A DNA stretch of 64,000 bases from Leptospira abararensis (GCF_016918735.1 NZ_JAFFPR010000022.1:186001-250000), one strand, 5' to 3'. Shown: positions 9,928-20,486, counted from the stretch's first letter. Numbers and translations are program-made. Notes: generated by a model not told the origin, from the letters alone.

Positions 9928-11088
9928 TTACTCCTTTACTTCAAATGAACTGCGAATGGTTTGCCAATAGAGGTTTGCTGTCTCCTTTTCCCTTTGGGGA
10001 TAAGACAAGGAAAGAAAGTAACCACGAGGTGCGTTATAAAGATAATATTCCTTCATTTCCATTGCAACTGTATTTCCAATTTCATCTACCTCCGTCCACT
10101 CACTCAAATATTCCGATTTCGATTCAGTCCTTTTAAAACCCAGTTTCCGGATTTGGGTGGGTGTAAGAGAACGCATTGAGTCCCAAAAACGAAAGTAATT
10201 TTTACTATCACGAAGGGGCCTTGTTTTATCAAAACTAGAGCCTATGGAGAGAATAATTTTCGGTAAACTTTTCTTTTTTTTACCTGAGGTTTGTAGTTTT
10301 AAGGCTTCATCCCATTCAGTTTGGCCCTCTGGTAAATAATTAGAAAGAAACTGTACAAAACGTACCATCCTAAAAATAGAATCTCTATTTTCCCCATAAA
10401 CCCCTAGACGATTTCCATATAGTCCCTCATAACGTAGGTTCGAGGAAAATCGAATTCGATATCGAAAAGATTCAGATTCCAAAACCAATTGGTCTTTTGG
10501 TTTGGAATTACTCACGTAACACCCATAAGGTTCGCTCACCAAATCTAAGGGAATGGTTTGGTCAGACCATTCGTTGGCGGCTCTATTTGTGATTTCATTG
10601 GAACGAACAAGCCATTGGGGGAAAAATCCAGGTTCTTTTTCTAATTTCAATCGGTAACAGAGATGAATTCCTTTCCCAAGAAATACAGCTTCCTTTTCTT
10701 TACGAACCGCGTATAATGCTTCTAATTCTTTGGCGGCAATGTCGGCCTCATCAGTCACCGGAAATTCTTTATAATATTCATCATCGATAAGAAAACGCAT
10801 CTGGCCCGAAGGAGAGACCAAATAGTTGCGGCCATGAGCGTCTTTTTTTTTGACTGTGGATTGTTTGTTTTTGAATTCCGAAAGGAAACGGTGGAAACTA
10901 CGACTTTCCTCTTCTTCTGCATCGGGAATCCAAGGTTTTTGTAATAATGGATCGACAATGATTTTTGAATTTGGTTCTGGCTTTAGAAAAGAAACAGGAA
11001 AAAAAAACAGAACCAGAGTGATTCCAATTTTTATATTTACTTTTACATTTATTTTCAGGAATTGAAGAGAGTGCTTCTCCCCTAACAT
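9928..11088 (-). CDS. Hypothetical exported protein
   Basis: This 386-residue product has a probable signal peptide (hydrophobic stretch GITLVLFFFPVSF at about 22-34) followed by a charged, largely soluble domain. I recognise no family. It begins 3 bp after the upstream gene stops and is followed at 3 bp by the membrane protein, so the three are probably co-transcribed and may act together at the envelope. The N-terminus before the hydrophobic stretch is long, so the true start might be internal. Confidence 0.68.
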   Translation of the reverse strand: MLGEKHSLQFLKINVKVNIKIGITLVLFFFPVSFLKPEPNSKIIVDPLLQKPWIPDAEEEESRSFHRFLSEFKNKQSTVKKKDAHGRNYLVSPSGQMRFLIDDEYYKEFPVTDEADIAAKELEALYAVRKEKEAVFLGKGIHLCYRLKLEKEPGFFPQWLVRSNEITNRAANEWSDQTIPLDLVSEPYGCYVSNSKPKDQLVLESESFRYRIRFSSNLRYEGLYGNRLGVYGENRDSIFRMVRFVQFLSNYLPEGQTEWDEALKLQTSGKKKKSLPKIILSIGSSFDKTRPLRDSKNYFRFWDSMRSLTPTQIRKLGFKRTESKSEYLSEWTEVDEIGNTVAMEMKEYYLYNAPRGYFLSLSYPQREKETANLYWQTIRSSFEVKE

Positions 11089-11091
11089 TGA

Positions 11092-12558
11092 TTATGCCTG
11101 AAATTTAGATTGGATGAAATTCAGCGCCATAGTAAAGATCTTAGAAAAATCCCTCTTATGGTTTTCGTCATTTACTCTAGATAAAATCCCTTTGAGGAGC
11201 GTTTGCACTTGGTTGTAGTTTGGAACTTCGAAAAATGCCTTTTGGATATGAGGCCATGCCATCTTTACCATTTGCATAAACTCAGGACTTCCTTTTTTAA
11301 ATTCCTGAATCATCCGGTCTAACGTAAGTTTGACGACTTGAAAGTTTTTTAGTTTTTTAACAATACCAACTAAAACCTCGCGACTCAAATCAGATTTGGA
11401 ACTCATCATTTGAAAGAGGGCATTCCAATCCACAGGTTCATTTTTTTGTTCTTTGAGAACTTGAGTGCGTAAAGAGACCACTGCCTTTTCAAATTCGGAA
11501 AGACCCCGTAACCAGTTTTGATATCCCACTTGGTCTGATTTGGATTGAAATCCTGTGATGGTCTGCACAAGGTCCATAAATTCTTTTACACTAAAAGTTT
11601 CCAGACGTGCGAGATTAGGATCGACTTTCGTGATTGGTTCTGGTTCTTCAAAATCTACATCGATGTCTTGGGAAAAGTCATCATCGTCTGTATTTGCATT
11701 GGATGTGTTTGATCCGCTTGCCGAGGAATCAGAATCATCAAATTCCAAATCTTCGATTTCATATTCTTCCGAAGCAGTGGAGGTACCGTTTTTGGAGGAT
11801 GGTTCCGGGAGGGGATTGTCTTTAGGGTCTGGACCAATTCTTACTTCTAAGAGTTCGCCCGTGAGATTTTCGCCAAAAGTTTCTACAATTTCCAATAGGA
11901 TGGATTTGTCTCGTTCGGGAATGAGGGATTGTTTTTTAGCAACGGGTGTAGGGGGAGCATTCGCCACGGCCAAGGCATCGGTCAGAGAAACGGGTTCTTT
12001 TTCCGATTCCGCAGTGGATGGCATAGCCAAAGCGGCTTTAGCAGATTCCGCCATTAGGCCTTTGGGTTCAATGATCTCTCCGGTAAGCGGATTTTCTAGT
12101 ACCGTTAAAATTCCCTTTTGGACAAAAACAAAATCCTTGGGATGAGTGACTTGCAATCGTTCAATGATTTCTTCGGCTACAGACGAAAAACTAGGAGGAG
12201 GTGCATTGGTAATTTTGTCCAATTCCTGAGTTTTTAGTTTTTCTTGTACTTTGTTTAGTACTTCGATAAAATTGGAATTTAAATAAGTAGAAACTTCGTT
12301 TTGAGGAACACCTAACATCGTAGCAAATTGGGGTAGGTGTTCAAAGAACTGGTCTGTCTTTTTGATATTCCCAGTCATGTAGGATTTGATCTGTTTTGCG
12401 ACCTCTTCCACTTTGGCCGGGTCCATTTTCCTTGCTTTCAGTAGTTTTTTGAAAATATCGATATGGGCGTGGAAATAGGATAAGAATTCCCCATAGGCGG
12501 TAAATTCAAACTCTCCGTGCGCTTTTTTTTCTAAAACCTTTTTAGAACCGTCTGACAT
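11092..12558 (-). CDS. Hypothetical cytoplasmic protein with acidic linker
   Basis: This 488-residue protein has no signal peptide or membrane helix. The N-terminal part (about 1-180) is helical and charged. The middle (about 255-310) is low in complexity and acidic, with runs of Asp, Glu and Ser. The C-terminal part (about 320-485) is again predicted helical. I know of no function; the layout suggests two folded domains joined by a flexible acidic linker. It is the first gene of a three-gene unit, and its promoter must lie in the 93 bp shared with the divergent small lipoprotein. Confidence 0.7.
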   Translation of the reverse strand: MSDGSKKVLEKKAHGEFEFTAYGEFLSYFHAHIDIFKKLLKARKMDPAKVEEVAKQIKSYMTGNIKKTDQFFEHLPQFATMLGVPQNEVSTYLNSNFIEVLNKVQEKLKTQELDKITNAPPPSFSSVAEEIIERLQVTHPKDFVFVQKGILTVLENPLTGEIIEPKGLMAESAKAALAMPSTAESEKEPVSLTDALAVANAPPTPVAKKQSLIPERDKSILLEIVETFGENLTGELLEVRIGPDPKDNPLPEPSSKNGTSTASEEYEIEDLEFDDSDSSASGSNTSNANTDDDDFSQDIDVDFEEPEPITKVDPNLARLETFSVKEFMDLVQTITGFQSKSDQVGYQNWLRGLSEFEKAVVSLRTQVLKEQKNEPVDWNALFQMMSSKSDLSREVLVGIVKKLKNFQVVKLTLDRMIQEFKKGSPEFMQMVKMAWPHIQKAFFEVPNYNQVQTLLKGILSRVNDENHKRDFSKIFTMALNFIQSKFQA

Positions 12559-12651
12559 AGTAGGATCTCATCCAATGCATAGGAAAAGTCACAAGGGTCA
12601 AGATTTTTACGAACCGATTGACGAAATGCAGGGAGAACGGAGTTTAGGAAT

Positions 12652-12921
12652 ATGAATCGTTTGTTTGTTTTGGTAGTATTGTGTTTTGTCATGATCTTCT
12701 CTACATCTTGTCAAAAGAGAGAAGACAAAACTGTGGAAAGAAGTCTATTTACTTTCCTGGTTACATGTACGGGGGGAAGTCTCACAGCCTGCAATGCTGA
12801 TTGTGCTGCCAAATATCCCGACGTGACTGGAGATAATTACCCAGCGGCTTCCACTTGTTTTACTGCTTGTTCAACTAATTGTAACTTATCTACTACCTTA
12901 CTTTTACTAACCAACAAATAG
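12652..12921 (+). CDS. Small cysteine-rich lipoprotein
   Basis: The 89-residue precursor has a signal peptide ending in the lipobox STSC, giving a mature lipoprotein of about 70 residues. The mature part is cysteine-rich, in pairs such as TCTGGSLTACNADC and CFTACSTNCN, which suggests disulfide bonds in the periplasm or at the surface. I do not recognise a named family. It is divergent from the acidic-linker gene and convergent with rsmE. Confidence 0.7.
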   Translation: MNRLFVLVVLCFVMIFSTSCQKREDKTVERSLFTFLVTCTGGSLTACNADCAAKYPDVTGDNYPAASTCFTACSTNCNLSTTLLLLTNK

Positions 12922-12946
12922 TAAGGGTTGTTTGTTTCTTTAAACT

Positions 12947-13627
12947 TTAAGTTCCATACACAAGGAAACTGGCAGCGACAATGCCTGCCGTTTCTGTACG
13001 GAGCACTCCACCGGGAAGAGTGATTCTTGGGATTTGGTTTGTTTCCATCCAATCTTCTTCGTCTGCATGGAATCCCCCCTCAGGCCCAATCACAGGAATT
13101 TTTCCTGATAAAAAACTAGGCAGAAACATCTCAGACTTATATGGATGGAAGACCACCAAACTCTCTTTATGTGCATCCATCCATTCACCTGCAGATTCAA
13201 TGGAAAGAGTCAGAAGTTCTGTCTGTTTGGACTGAGCCGCCGCTTCCTTCACTATTTTTTCGGCACGCTCCAAATTGAATTCCTTACGAATGGAATGCCG
13301 AAAGACAAGAAACACTACCGCATCAAGACCAATCTCCGTGACCTTCTGTAAAAAAAAATCAAACCGGTTTCCTTTTGGGAGAGCAATGGCTACGGTTTTC
13401 CTTTCGATCTTTCTAGGAACCCGAGTTTCTTTTAAAAATTTGAGTTCTTTGGAATGAGGAGAAAATTGGTAATCATAAAGTCCACCGAAGCCGTCTCGGA
13501 TTTGGATGATGGTTTCTTCCTTACTCAGTCGTAAGGCACGTAAGTGAGCCATCTCTTCTGGGGTGAGGGAAATTGAGGGTTTTTGGGAAAACCCAGTGCG
13601 AAAGAGGATAAGACCAGGTTCTAACAA
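12947..13627 (-). CDS. rsmE: RsmE, 16S rRNA (uracil-1498-N3)-methyltransferase
   Basis: This 226-residue protein is a SPOUT-class methyltransferase. An N-terminal PUA-like domain (about 10-75) precedes the knotted AdoMet-binding domain, whose motifs IPVIGPEGGFHADEED and LPGGVLRTETAG are the usual RsmE signatures. It methylates N3 of U1498 in 16S rRNA. It begins 4 bp after the LolA-like gene stops, so the two are probably co-transcribed. Confidence 0.9.
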   Translation of the reverse strand: MLEPGLILFRTGFSQKPSISLTPEEMAHLRALRLSKEETIIQIRDGFGGLYDYQFSPHSKELKFLKETRVPRKIERKTVAIALPKGNRFDFFLQKVTEIGLDAVVFLVFRHSIRKEFNLERAEKIVKEAAAQSKQTELLTLSIESAGEWMDAHKESLVVFHPYKSEMFLPSFLSGKIPVIGPEGGFHADEEDWMETNQIPRITLPGGVLRTETAGIVAASFLVYGT

Positions 13628-13631
13628 AGGT

Positions 13632-14405
13632 TTAACGGCTTAGGTTATCCACCGCAAACAAAGAAGCATCCGGATTTACGGATTTATCCACTTCTTGGAT
13701 TTCCCATACAGTGATACTACCTGTATTCAAATCTAACATCTCGAGCCGAGATGCTTTTTGAATTTCTTCTACCTTCCCAGAAAGTTCTTTTACTTTAACA
13801 GGCCCGTATTTTAAGTTCAAAGTTTTGAATAAAATTCCATCCCGATCATGAAAGTCTACGCGGTAAGGTTTTAGATCTTTTTTCCCAATGAGAAGAACTA
13901 ACTTTTTATAAAAATAAGGAAGGATGGGTTTTAGAGAAACTCGGTAATACACTTCTCCACCAATTTCCAGATCGGCATTCACAAGCGGGTTGTAGTTGGC
14001 CTGATAGGAATACCCAGAAAGATCTACATAGAAAAAACCGGTCCCCATCAGAGCTTCATACTTTTCATCATCAGTTTTGCGAAAGAGTTTAGCACTTAAA
14101 ACATTGAAGAAAAACACATTTTCCCCTTCGTCTTTGGTTAAGAGTTTGGATTCAAGTCCCCTACCCTTTCGATCAAAAAGAAGGAGTGCATCTTCCCCAT
14201 TGAAAAACCGGTTGATCTTCCAAGTTTCTGAAGTTCCATTCCGACGGATGAGGACATAGGTTCCTTTCACAAGACCTTTTCCGAAATCCAGTTCTCGGTC
14301 AAGCCTTGCTAAAAGTTCCTGCGCCGATAAACTCGTATCAGGTGGTGCTTGTGCCTCTATCGAAACAAAACTAAAGAATAGTATCAGTATCCAAATCTTT
14401 CGCAT
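13632..14405 (-). CDS. Outer-membrane lipoprotein-sorting (LolA-like) protein
   Basis: This 257-residue exported protein has a cleavable signal peptide (about 1-19, ending IEAQA). The mature part resembles the LolA/LolB-type fold annotated as outer-membrane lipoprotein-sorting protein: LARLDRELDFGKGLVKGTYVL near the start and the long strands around YYRVSLKPILPYFY and YRVDFHDRDG. It probably binds lipids or lipoproteins in the periplasm. It lies between guaB and rsmE on the same strand. Confidence 0.72.
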   Translation of the reverse strand: MRKIWILILFFSFVSIEAQAPPDTSLSAQELLARLDRELDFGKGLVKGTYVLIRRNGTSETWKINRFFNGEDALLLFDRKGRGLESKLLTKDEGENVFFFNVLSAKLFRKTDDEKYEALMGTGFFYVDLSGYSYQANYNPLVNADLEIGGEVYYRVSLKPILPYFYKKLVLLIGKKDLKPYRVDFHDRDGILFKTLNLKYGPVKVKELSGKVEEIQKASRLEMLDLNTGSITVWEIQEVDKSVNPDASLFAVDNLSR

Positions 14406-14414
14406 GTATAATTG

Positions 14415-15941
14415 TTATTCCGCTCGCATGGATGGTTTAGTATAGGAATACAAGCCGTGAACACTACCTTGTGCTTGGGCTGATTCTGTCCTTCGTTCAA
14501 AACGAAGTTTTCCTTCCCTTAATGCTTTGTGAAGGTCAGGAATATTTTGAAATCCCATATCCTGAAAACTTTGCCTTAGTCCTTGTACCAAGTAGGGAAT
14601 GAGATTTAAAACAGAACCTTTATCCACGACATATCCAGAAACACCTTGTGCTACCTTGATCTTTTGTGATTCAGAGAAATACCGTTTGTCCCCACCTTTA
14701 CTCATTGCTTCTAAACTTGCCATTCCTCTGTATTTCTTTAGACGAATACCATTTTCATAAAAATACTCACCAGGAGCTTCTTTTGTACCAGCAAACATAG
14801 AACCCATCATACACATGGAAGCACCAATCGCCAGAGCATTGGCAATATCTCCAATATTGGAAATCCCTCCATCGGCAATCACAGGAACTCCATGTGCTTG
14901 GGCATACTCTGCTGTTTTGAATACAGCTGTAGCCTGGGCACGACCAACGGCCATTGTATCTTGTGTGATACAAATAGATCCAGGACCCATACCTATCCGA
15001 AGTCCATCCGCACCCGCTGCGATTAGGTTTGCCGCTTGTGCTTTGGTCACCACGTTTCCACCGATCACATCAATGTTGGGAAAATTGGATTTGATCCATT
15101 GAATCATTTCCATTTGGTAACTGGAATTTCCTTGTGCGGAATCAATGATGATGACATCAACCCCAACACCAGCTAAAGCCGCCATTCGATCACGTGACTC
15201 AGGTAAGGTGGAAAGAGCCGCTCCGACTCGAAGTCGTTTTTGGTCATCTTTTGAGGACTGAGGAAATTCTTTATTTTTTTTCAAGTCACTGCGACATATC
15301 AGTGCTACAAGTTTTCCTTGTTTGTCTACTAAAGGGAGTTTCCCCTTTTTACTAGTTCTTAAAATATCGTTTGCTTCTAATAAACTAATTCCAACATTTG
15401 CGGTGATTAGTTCCGTAGTCATCACCTTGCCTAGTTTGATATTACGATCTTTTTCAAAGTCAACATCTCTGTTAGTAACAATACCAACTAACTTTGTACT
15501 AGCGGTTCCGTCTTCTGTGATAGGAATTCCACTAAACCCGTATTTTTCTTTAACAGCATCCAAATCGGCAAGAGAATGTTCTGGAGAGAGTAAAATTGGA
15601 TCTTTGATAAATCCATTTTCGTATCGTTTTACTTTGCGAACTAGATCTACTTGTTCATCGATACTGTTGTTATAATGTATAATTCCAATTCCACCCATAA
15701 GAGCTTGTGCGATCGCCATCTCAGACTCTGTGACTGTGTCCATCGGAGAACTCATCAGTGGTCTTTTGAGTGAAATATTTTTGGAAAGTTTGGTTTCAAG
15801 TTCCACATCACTGGGATTGAAGTCGATATAACCAGGTAATACTAAAAAATCCCGATACGTGAGTCCCATGTTGACCGAGAAGAGCTCTTGTCCACTGACT
15901 CCATCGAGAAGCTCTTGTCCTGGTAGGGGTTGATTTGACAT
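14415..15941 (-). CDS. guaB: GuaB, IMP dehydrogenase
   Basis: GuaB oxidises IMP to XMP with NAD+, the first committed step of GMP synthesis. The 508-residue protein has the TIM barrel split by two CBS domains (about 110-225), the catalytic cysteine in GPGSICIT, the IMP-binding stretches [10 protein letters not shown] and MMGSMFAGT, and the flap region [13 protein letters not shown] chose the ATG at 15941 (MSNQPLPG) rather than the upstream one because AAGGA lies 5 bases before it. Confidence 0.94.
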   Translation of the reverse strand: MSNQPLPGQELLDGVSGQELFSVNMGLTYRDFLVLPGYIDFNPSDVELETKLSKNISLKRPLMSSPMDTVTESEMAIAQALMGGIGIIHYNNSIDEQVDLVRKVKRYENGFIKDPILLSPEHSLADLDAVKEKYGFSGIPITEDGTASTKLVGIVTNRDVDFEKDRNIKLGKVMTTELITANVGISLLEANDILRTSKKGKLPLVDKQGKLVALICRSDLKKNKEFPQSSKDDQKRLRVGAALSTLPESRDRMAALAGVGVDVIIIDSAQGNSSYQMEMIQWIKSNFPNIDVIGGNVVTKAQAANLIAAGADGLRIGMGPGSICITQDTMAVGRAQATAVFKTAEYAQAHGVPVIADGGISNIGDIANALAIGASMCMMGSMFAGTKEAPGEYFYENGIRLKKYRGMASLEAMSKGGDKRYFSESQKIKVAQGVSGYVVDKGSVLNLIPYLVQGLRQSFQDMGFQNIPDLHKALREGKLRFERRTESAQAQGSVHGLYSYTKPSMRAE

Positions 15942-16038
15942 AATTATCCTTCCTTTTTCTACTTTAGGCAAGAAAACTCTCCTTGCAAGAGAATTTCAGG
16001 AGAAATTCGTCCGATAATAGTAAGTAACACGACCTTTT

Positions 16039-17196
16039 ATGGAAACCCTAGAAAGAAGTAAGCGATCGTTGGATGTTTTTTCCGACAAAGAAAAAAAACT
16101 CCATGTTTTGACCAAATTTTTATTAAACCAAGAATTGAGTCTAAAGGACAATATCCATTCTGGGGAAAGTTGTTTTTTAAAAAAAGTTTCTGCTGATGGA
16201 AACAAGGTCCTCATCAGCGTACGCCCTACCCTAACCCTCTCTGTGGGCCAAAAAATCACCCTTTATAAAATTCTCGGAAGATACCTTCACCTGGAGTGCA
16301 CCGTCGAACAAGAAAAGGCGGAATCCCAATATGTCCTCCATTTAGACAAAATTGCCATTGCCAAAAAAGATCGGGAAAGTTCACGAATCCCTGTCCCCCC
16401 TGGTTCTGCATGGATTACCAACGTAGTTTCCAGTAAGGCAAAAATCGAAACGGATATGTTCCATGTCCCCACGGCAGTGAAGGTAAACTTTCAGGACTAT
16501 GAAACCAAACTAAAAGATACAGTTGATTTTATCAAAATATCTACTTTTAACTCGAGTGAAGATTCTGAAATCATTCGCCAAATCAAAAAGACGAAAAAAG
16601 GCCTCCTTTTAGAAGATGCCACAGACCGAAAGTGTTACGAATCTTCTCCGAACGAAGACTTCTTGGTATTTTCTGAAGAAATCGAAGAAGATATAGATAA
16701 AGAAATCAATAACAAACGAAACCAAAAAATCAAATCGGAACTCATCCTTCCTATTCTCTACCTAACCGATGAAGAAGAATCCATCCCGATTGGTTATATC
16801 CAAATGCAAAGTAAATCAGAAACCTTTGATTTAATGAAAGCGATGGAGATGAAAACTGTTTGTTTCGAAATGGTCGACCGGATCCGTCATTCCAATATGA
16901 TTAAATCAGATGGAAAGTTTCCGGTAATTGATATTTCCGAAGGCGGTTTAAAAGTAATCGTAGACCATCCCGATTTAATGTTAAGCCTTCCCAAACTTTC
17001 TGGATTCCAATTTGATATATTTTTTAAAATGCAATCTCCTTTGACAGCTTTTGGAACGATCAAAACCATTACTAAAAACGAAGAAGGCCACCTAACAGTA
17101 GGTCTTGCGATTGCCGGACACTCCTCTAGATCGGGTGAGAAAAAACGATTTTTAGAAAACGTAGAATTCTTTCGTAAACAAAATCACAAATCTTAA
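16039..17196 (+). CDS. DUF1577-type protein, possible PilZ-like c-di-GMP binder
   Basis: This 385-residue cytoplasmic protein resembles the leptospiral DUF1577 family, to my recollection. Two short motifs recall PilZ c-di-GMP receptors: RESSR (RxxxR) near residue 115 and DISEGG (DxSxxG) near residue 297. They are far apart, so a standard single PilZ domain is not certain. It is divergent from guaB, and an EAL phosphodiesterase-like gene lies 2 kb away, which would fit c-di-GMP signalling but does not prove it. It ends one base before the convergent radical SAM gene. Confidence 0.65.
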   Translation: METLERSKRSLDVFSDKEKKLHVLTKFLLNQELSLKDNIHSGESCFLKKVSADGNKVLISVRPTLTLSVGQKITLYKILGRYLHLECTVEQEKAESQYVLHLDKIAIAKKDRESSRIPVPPGSAWITNVVSSKAKIETDMFHVPTAVKVNFQDYETKLKDTVDFIKISTFNSSEDSEIIRQIKKTKKGLLLEDATDRKCYESSPNEDFLVFSEEIEEDIDKEINNKRNQKIKSELILPILYLTDEEESIPIGYIQMQSKSETFDLMKAMEMKTVCFEMVDRIRHSNMIKSDGKFPVIDISEGGLKVIVDHPDLMLSLPKLSGFQFDIFFKMQSPLTAFGTIKTITKNEEGHLTVGLAIAGHSSRSGEKKRFLENVEFFRKQNHKS

Positions 17197-17197
17197 A

Positions 17198-19135
17198 TTA
17201 AAGTTCCCCATACCCAAGAACTTCCATTGACCACCTCTCTTCTAATTTTCTCGAAGAAAAGGTAATGGCCTCTGGATCCATTTCTTCTTTTAGAAAGGCA
17301 AAGTCACTTAAATCCACTTTTTCTCCTTCGACCAAATAAAAGGCTTCTTTCGATGGATCCAAATTTTGAATTTTTGTGGTAGAAATTCTTTCGTAAATTA
17401 AGTAAGAAGTGGAATCCAATTCTGTATCTCGCCAGTTCTTTAACTCTAATTGGTTTCCATCAAAAACAAAAACCAAACGGTGTTGGAGATTCTCTCCTCT
17501 ATGAGCCAATGTCCGCGCAAGATAAGAATTTCTTTGGGTTTCGAGAAGAGATACAAGCCTTTCTAACTCTTTGGGTTTAGGAAGAGAGACCAAGGGGATA
17601 ACAAAATCAATCGTACAAAATGGCTCGGCTGTGATTCGTTCCTTCATCAAAATAAGGATACGAGAGAGGTCATTCGAAAGATCTTCTGTGTGAAACCAAA
17701 CACTGTGATGGCGACTTCCCGATAGACTAGACCATTGGGTATCCAAAATTGGATTTGTCTCTGAAGAAGAAAGGGTTTTTGTACCCGATAAAATCAAATC
17801 AAACCGATCGTTTTTATTAGGTATGGCTGCACATAAAAATGGTCTTGGAAATTCATCCAATCGTCTCTCGAGTAAGTCCTCTGCAAAGTACAAGGACTCT
17901 GTCAAATCACGCTGGCTAAAAGTCGGGGTTTGGATGATCCGGTAAGGTGGAGTTGGCATAAAGGATAACCCTTCTTTTTCGGCATCCCTACGCATGGCAG
18001 TTCCTGGAAGGACAGACAAAGGAAAGGCCTGTACCCATTCGCCTAGTCCATGTTCCAAAAAGAAATGAATTCCCCGTTCGACATCATCCGGTTTGTCACC
18101 GGGAAGTCCAATGATAAGATCAAGAAGTAACTCCATCCCCTCACCCGCCAGCATCTTTGCCACTTCCGCAACTTTGTGAGGGCTACCGTAACGTTTGACA
18201 CGTTTCAGGGTTTCTTCATTTACAGATTGAAGTCCAAGTTCCACACGAGTGAATCCCGCCTTACGAAGTTTAGTTGCTAATTTCGGAGTCACACCTTCCG
18301 AACGTAATTCAGCAAACATGGACATACTTCCATCCGAATTCACTTCTGCAATGGCATCCAAAAAATTTTCAAAGCCGGGTCTATGGTTGAAGGTGGGATC
18401 TAAAAATACAAGCTCCCGAGCGCCCTTTTCTTTTAAGTTCGAAATCAACTGAATCGTTTCTGGAATGTCCAGAGTGCGAAGGTTCTGCGAAGATTTTGGA
18501 TAAAAACAATAAGTGCACTGCGACTTACATCCCCGCACAGTTTCTAAGTAAGTAGAACGTTTGGGATCCACTTGCAAATGTCCTGTTGTATAGGGAGAAG
18601 GAAAGTCAGTCAAAGGAAAGTCAGCTGCCGCTTGTTTTCCAAAGGATGTGAGTGTTCCATTTTCCTTGCGAAAGGCTACATTTTCCAATCCTTCCAAGGA
18701 TGACTTAGAGAGTAAAGTGCGCATCAGATTACGAAAGCTATGTTCTGCTTCTCCCGATACAGCAATGTCATAACCCTCTTCTCCGAGAACATAAGGATTG
18801 TCTTCATTCACCTCAGGTCCACCGACGAGGATGGTTGTTTCTGGATTTCTTTTTTTAACTTCTTTTGCGATGTAAAGGCTACGTTCGGTATTCCATAAAT
18901 AAAGAGAGAGCCCTAAAAAATCCGAACCTTCTTTCGTGATGCGATCAATGAGCTCCCGATCTCCTAAAGAATCAGTATCTTCAGGGGAAACTACATAGGG
19001 ACTCAGTCCAAGGACCGGGTCTTCTTTGGATTCAAGGCAACTTGCCAAACTAGCAGCTGCTAAAGGAACATTTCCTGTGGCAGCATAGTAGGATGGAGGT
19101 GGTACAGGTAATTGCAAAAATTGGATTTTTGCCAT
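17198..19135 (-). CDS. B12-binding-domain radical SAM protein
   Basis: This protein of about 645 residues has an N-terminal cobalamin-binding-type Rossmann domain (about 1-140, with ETTILVGGPEVN) and then a radical SAM domain with the cluster motif C203-x3-C207-x2-C210. A C-terminal extension of about 220 residues is not recognised. Such enzymes use AdoMet and a 4Fe-4S cluster, often with B12, for methylations or rearrangements; the substrate is unknown. The start at 19135 (MAKIQFLQLP) is preferred because the longer frame would run into the upstream EAL gene and adds a sequence that does not look like the domain. Confidence 0.82.
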   Translation of the reverse strand: MAKIQFLQLPVPPPSYYAATGNVPLAAASLASCLESKEDPVLGLSPYVVSPEDTDSLGDRELIDRITKEGSDFLGLSLYLWNTERSLYIAKEVKKRNPETTILVGGPEVNEDNPYVLGEEGYDIAVSGEAEHSFRNLMRTLLSKSSLEGLENVAFRKENGTLTSFGKQAAADFPLTDFPSPYTTGHLQVDPKRSTYLETVRGCKSQCTYCFYPKSSQNLRTLDIPETIQLISNLKEKGARELVFLDPTFNHRPGFENFLDAIAEVNSDGSMSMFAELRSEGVTPKLATKLRKAGFTRVELGLQSVNEETLKRVKRYGSPHKVAEVAKMLAGEGMELLLDLIIGLPGDKPDDVERGIHFFLEHGLGEWVQAFPLSVLPGTAMRRDAEKEGLSFMPTPPYRIIQTPTFSQRDLTESLYFAEDLLERRLDEFPRPFLCAAIPNKNDRFDLILSGTKTLSSSETNPILDTQWSSLSGSRHHSVWFHTEDLSNDLSRILILMKERITAEPFCTIDFVIPLVSLPKPKELERLVSLLETQRNSYLARTLAHRGENLQHRLVFVFDGNQLELKNWRDTELDSTSYLIYERISTTKIQNLDPSKEAFYLVEGEKVDLSDFAFLKEEMDPEAITFSSRKLEERWSMEVLGYGEL

Positions 19136-19181
19136 AGATACTTGCCAGTATCCGACCAGAGACTGTTTTTCGCAAAACCTT

Positions 19182-20486
19182 TCAGGAGCGGGAAACCACC
19201 ACATCGATAAATAAAATCAAATTTTCAGAAAGGTTTCTAGCAAATGTCCGTAACATCATCCGTTCCGAAATGTCGTGATACATTTGGGAAAGAGTCCAGG
19301 CATCCCTGCTGGTTTTGGATTTGTGAAGGTGCTCAAAAAAATAAGGACGAAACGACCAGTTTTTACCCAAAAAAGAATAGTCCGGTTCCATTTTGCCCGA
19401 CTTGTCTCTTGAATAATTAGGAGAAACCTGAAAACCAAGGGGACTTGTGATGTACATCCGAAAGAAATCCCCATCTCCAAAGACACTCGTTTCGAACCCA
19501 CCCTTCCATTCCCAAATTCCATTCTCTTCGGTAAAACCCATCATGATTTCTGAAAGTTTGTCCTTCCAGATGGTCTCCCATTCAATCTGACGGTTCATCT
19601 CTCCTTGTTTGCGAGCATGAAAGTATTGTAAGGAAGCCTGCATCTCGGTTCTGTATTCAAAGCGTTTGGCAAAATATGGTTCTGGTTTGGCAAAATAAAA
19701 TCCTTGGATGTATCTGGCTCCATAGTTAAGAGCATTGTAGAGTTCATCCTCCGATTCAATACCTTCAAAGAGAAGACTACTTCCCAGAGATTCACCTAAC
19801 TTTGACAAGTTGAGTAAAATTTCCTTAAAATTACGGGAGAAGGTAGATCTACGTAACATCTGTAAGTCGACTTTGATAATTTCAGGATGGAAAAGCCCAA
19901 TTCGGTCGAGGTTACTTGCCTCCGATCCCGCATCGTCAACGGCGATAGAAAATCCTTCTTGCCTATACAGCTGCAGGACAGGTCGCAAAAGTTCTAGGTT
20001 ATGGGGGAATCGTTCTTCTGTAATTTCAATGACAATCCTTTCCGGATCAAGACCCACTTCTCTGACCATCTGAATGGTTTGGGGAAGTTCTGTTTCCAAT
20101 TGTAGCAGGGCATGGTACATGACATTCGGGGAGATATTTAAAAATAACTTGGTTTCTGGTGGCGCTTCTTTAGCGAACTTTCGTAAGGCGGCAAAACGAA
20201 TCTCTTCATCGACTTGTTTTTTTAGGAAAAAAATTTCATCATAACCATAGGTTGGGGACAAAAAGAATTCTCCAAGACTCACAAGGCCCTCCGGTGTGGA
20301 AAGGCGCCCTAATAGTTCATAGCCGTAAATGCCAGTGGATTCGGACGAAAGGATGGGCTGGAATACGGGAACAAGAGTTCCTCCAGATAACCAATCTTTC
20401 CAATCGCTTAGGAATTTATGACTTTCTCTTTCTGTAATCATAGATGGATATACGTATTTTAATGCAAGATCGGTACCAGTAAGCAT
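19182..20486 (-). CDS. EAL-domain protein, probable c-di-GMP phosphodiesterase
   Basis: The 434-residue protein has an EAL domain over about residues 35-290. The signature is E57-L-L, and the other metal-binding and catalytic positions appear kept: the Asn in NISPN, EITEE, DDAGS, the Lys in KVDL, EGIES and the QG in YIQGFYFA. It could therefore hydrolyse c-di-GMP to pGpG, although EAL has become ELL. The C-terminal 140 residues form an unrecognised domain, perhaps sensory. The next gene downstream, after a short gap, is the radical SAM enzyme. Confidence 0.82.
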   Translation of the reverse strand: MLTGTDLALKYVYPSMITERESHKFLSDWKDWLSGGTLVPVFQPILSSESTGIYGYELLGRLSTPEGLVSLGEFFLSPTYGYDEIFFLKKQVDEEIRFAALRKFAKEAPPETKLFLNISPNVMYHALLQLETELPQTIQMVREVGLDPERIVIEITEERFPHNLELLRPVLQLYRQEGFSIAVDDAGSEASNLDRIGLFHPEIIKVDLQMLRRSTFSRNFKEILLNLSKLGESLGSSLLFEGIESEDELYNALNYGARYIQGFYFAKPEPYFAKRFEYRTEMQASLQYFHARKQGEMNRQIEWETIWKDKLSEIMMGFTEENGIWEWKGGFETSVFGDGDFFRMYITSPLGFQVSPNYSRDKSGKMEPDYSFLGKNWSFRPYFFEHLHKSKTSRDAWTLSQMYHDISERMMLRTFARNLSENLILFIDVVVSRS

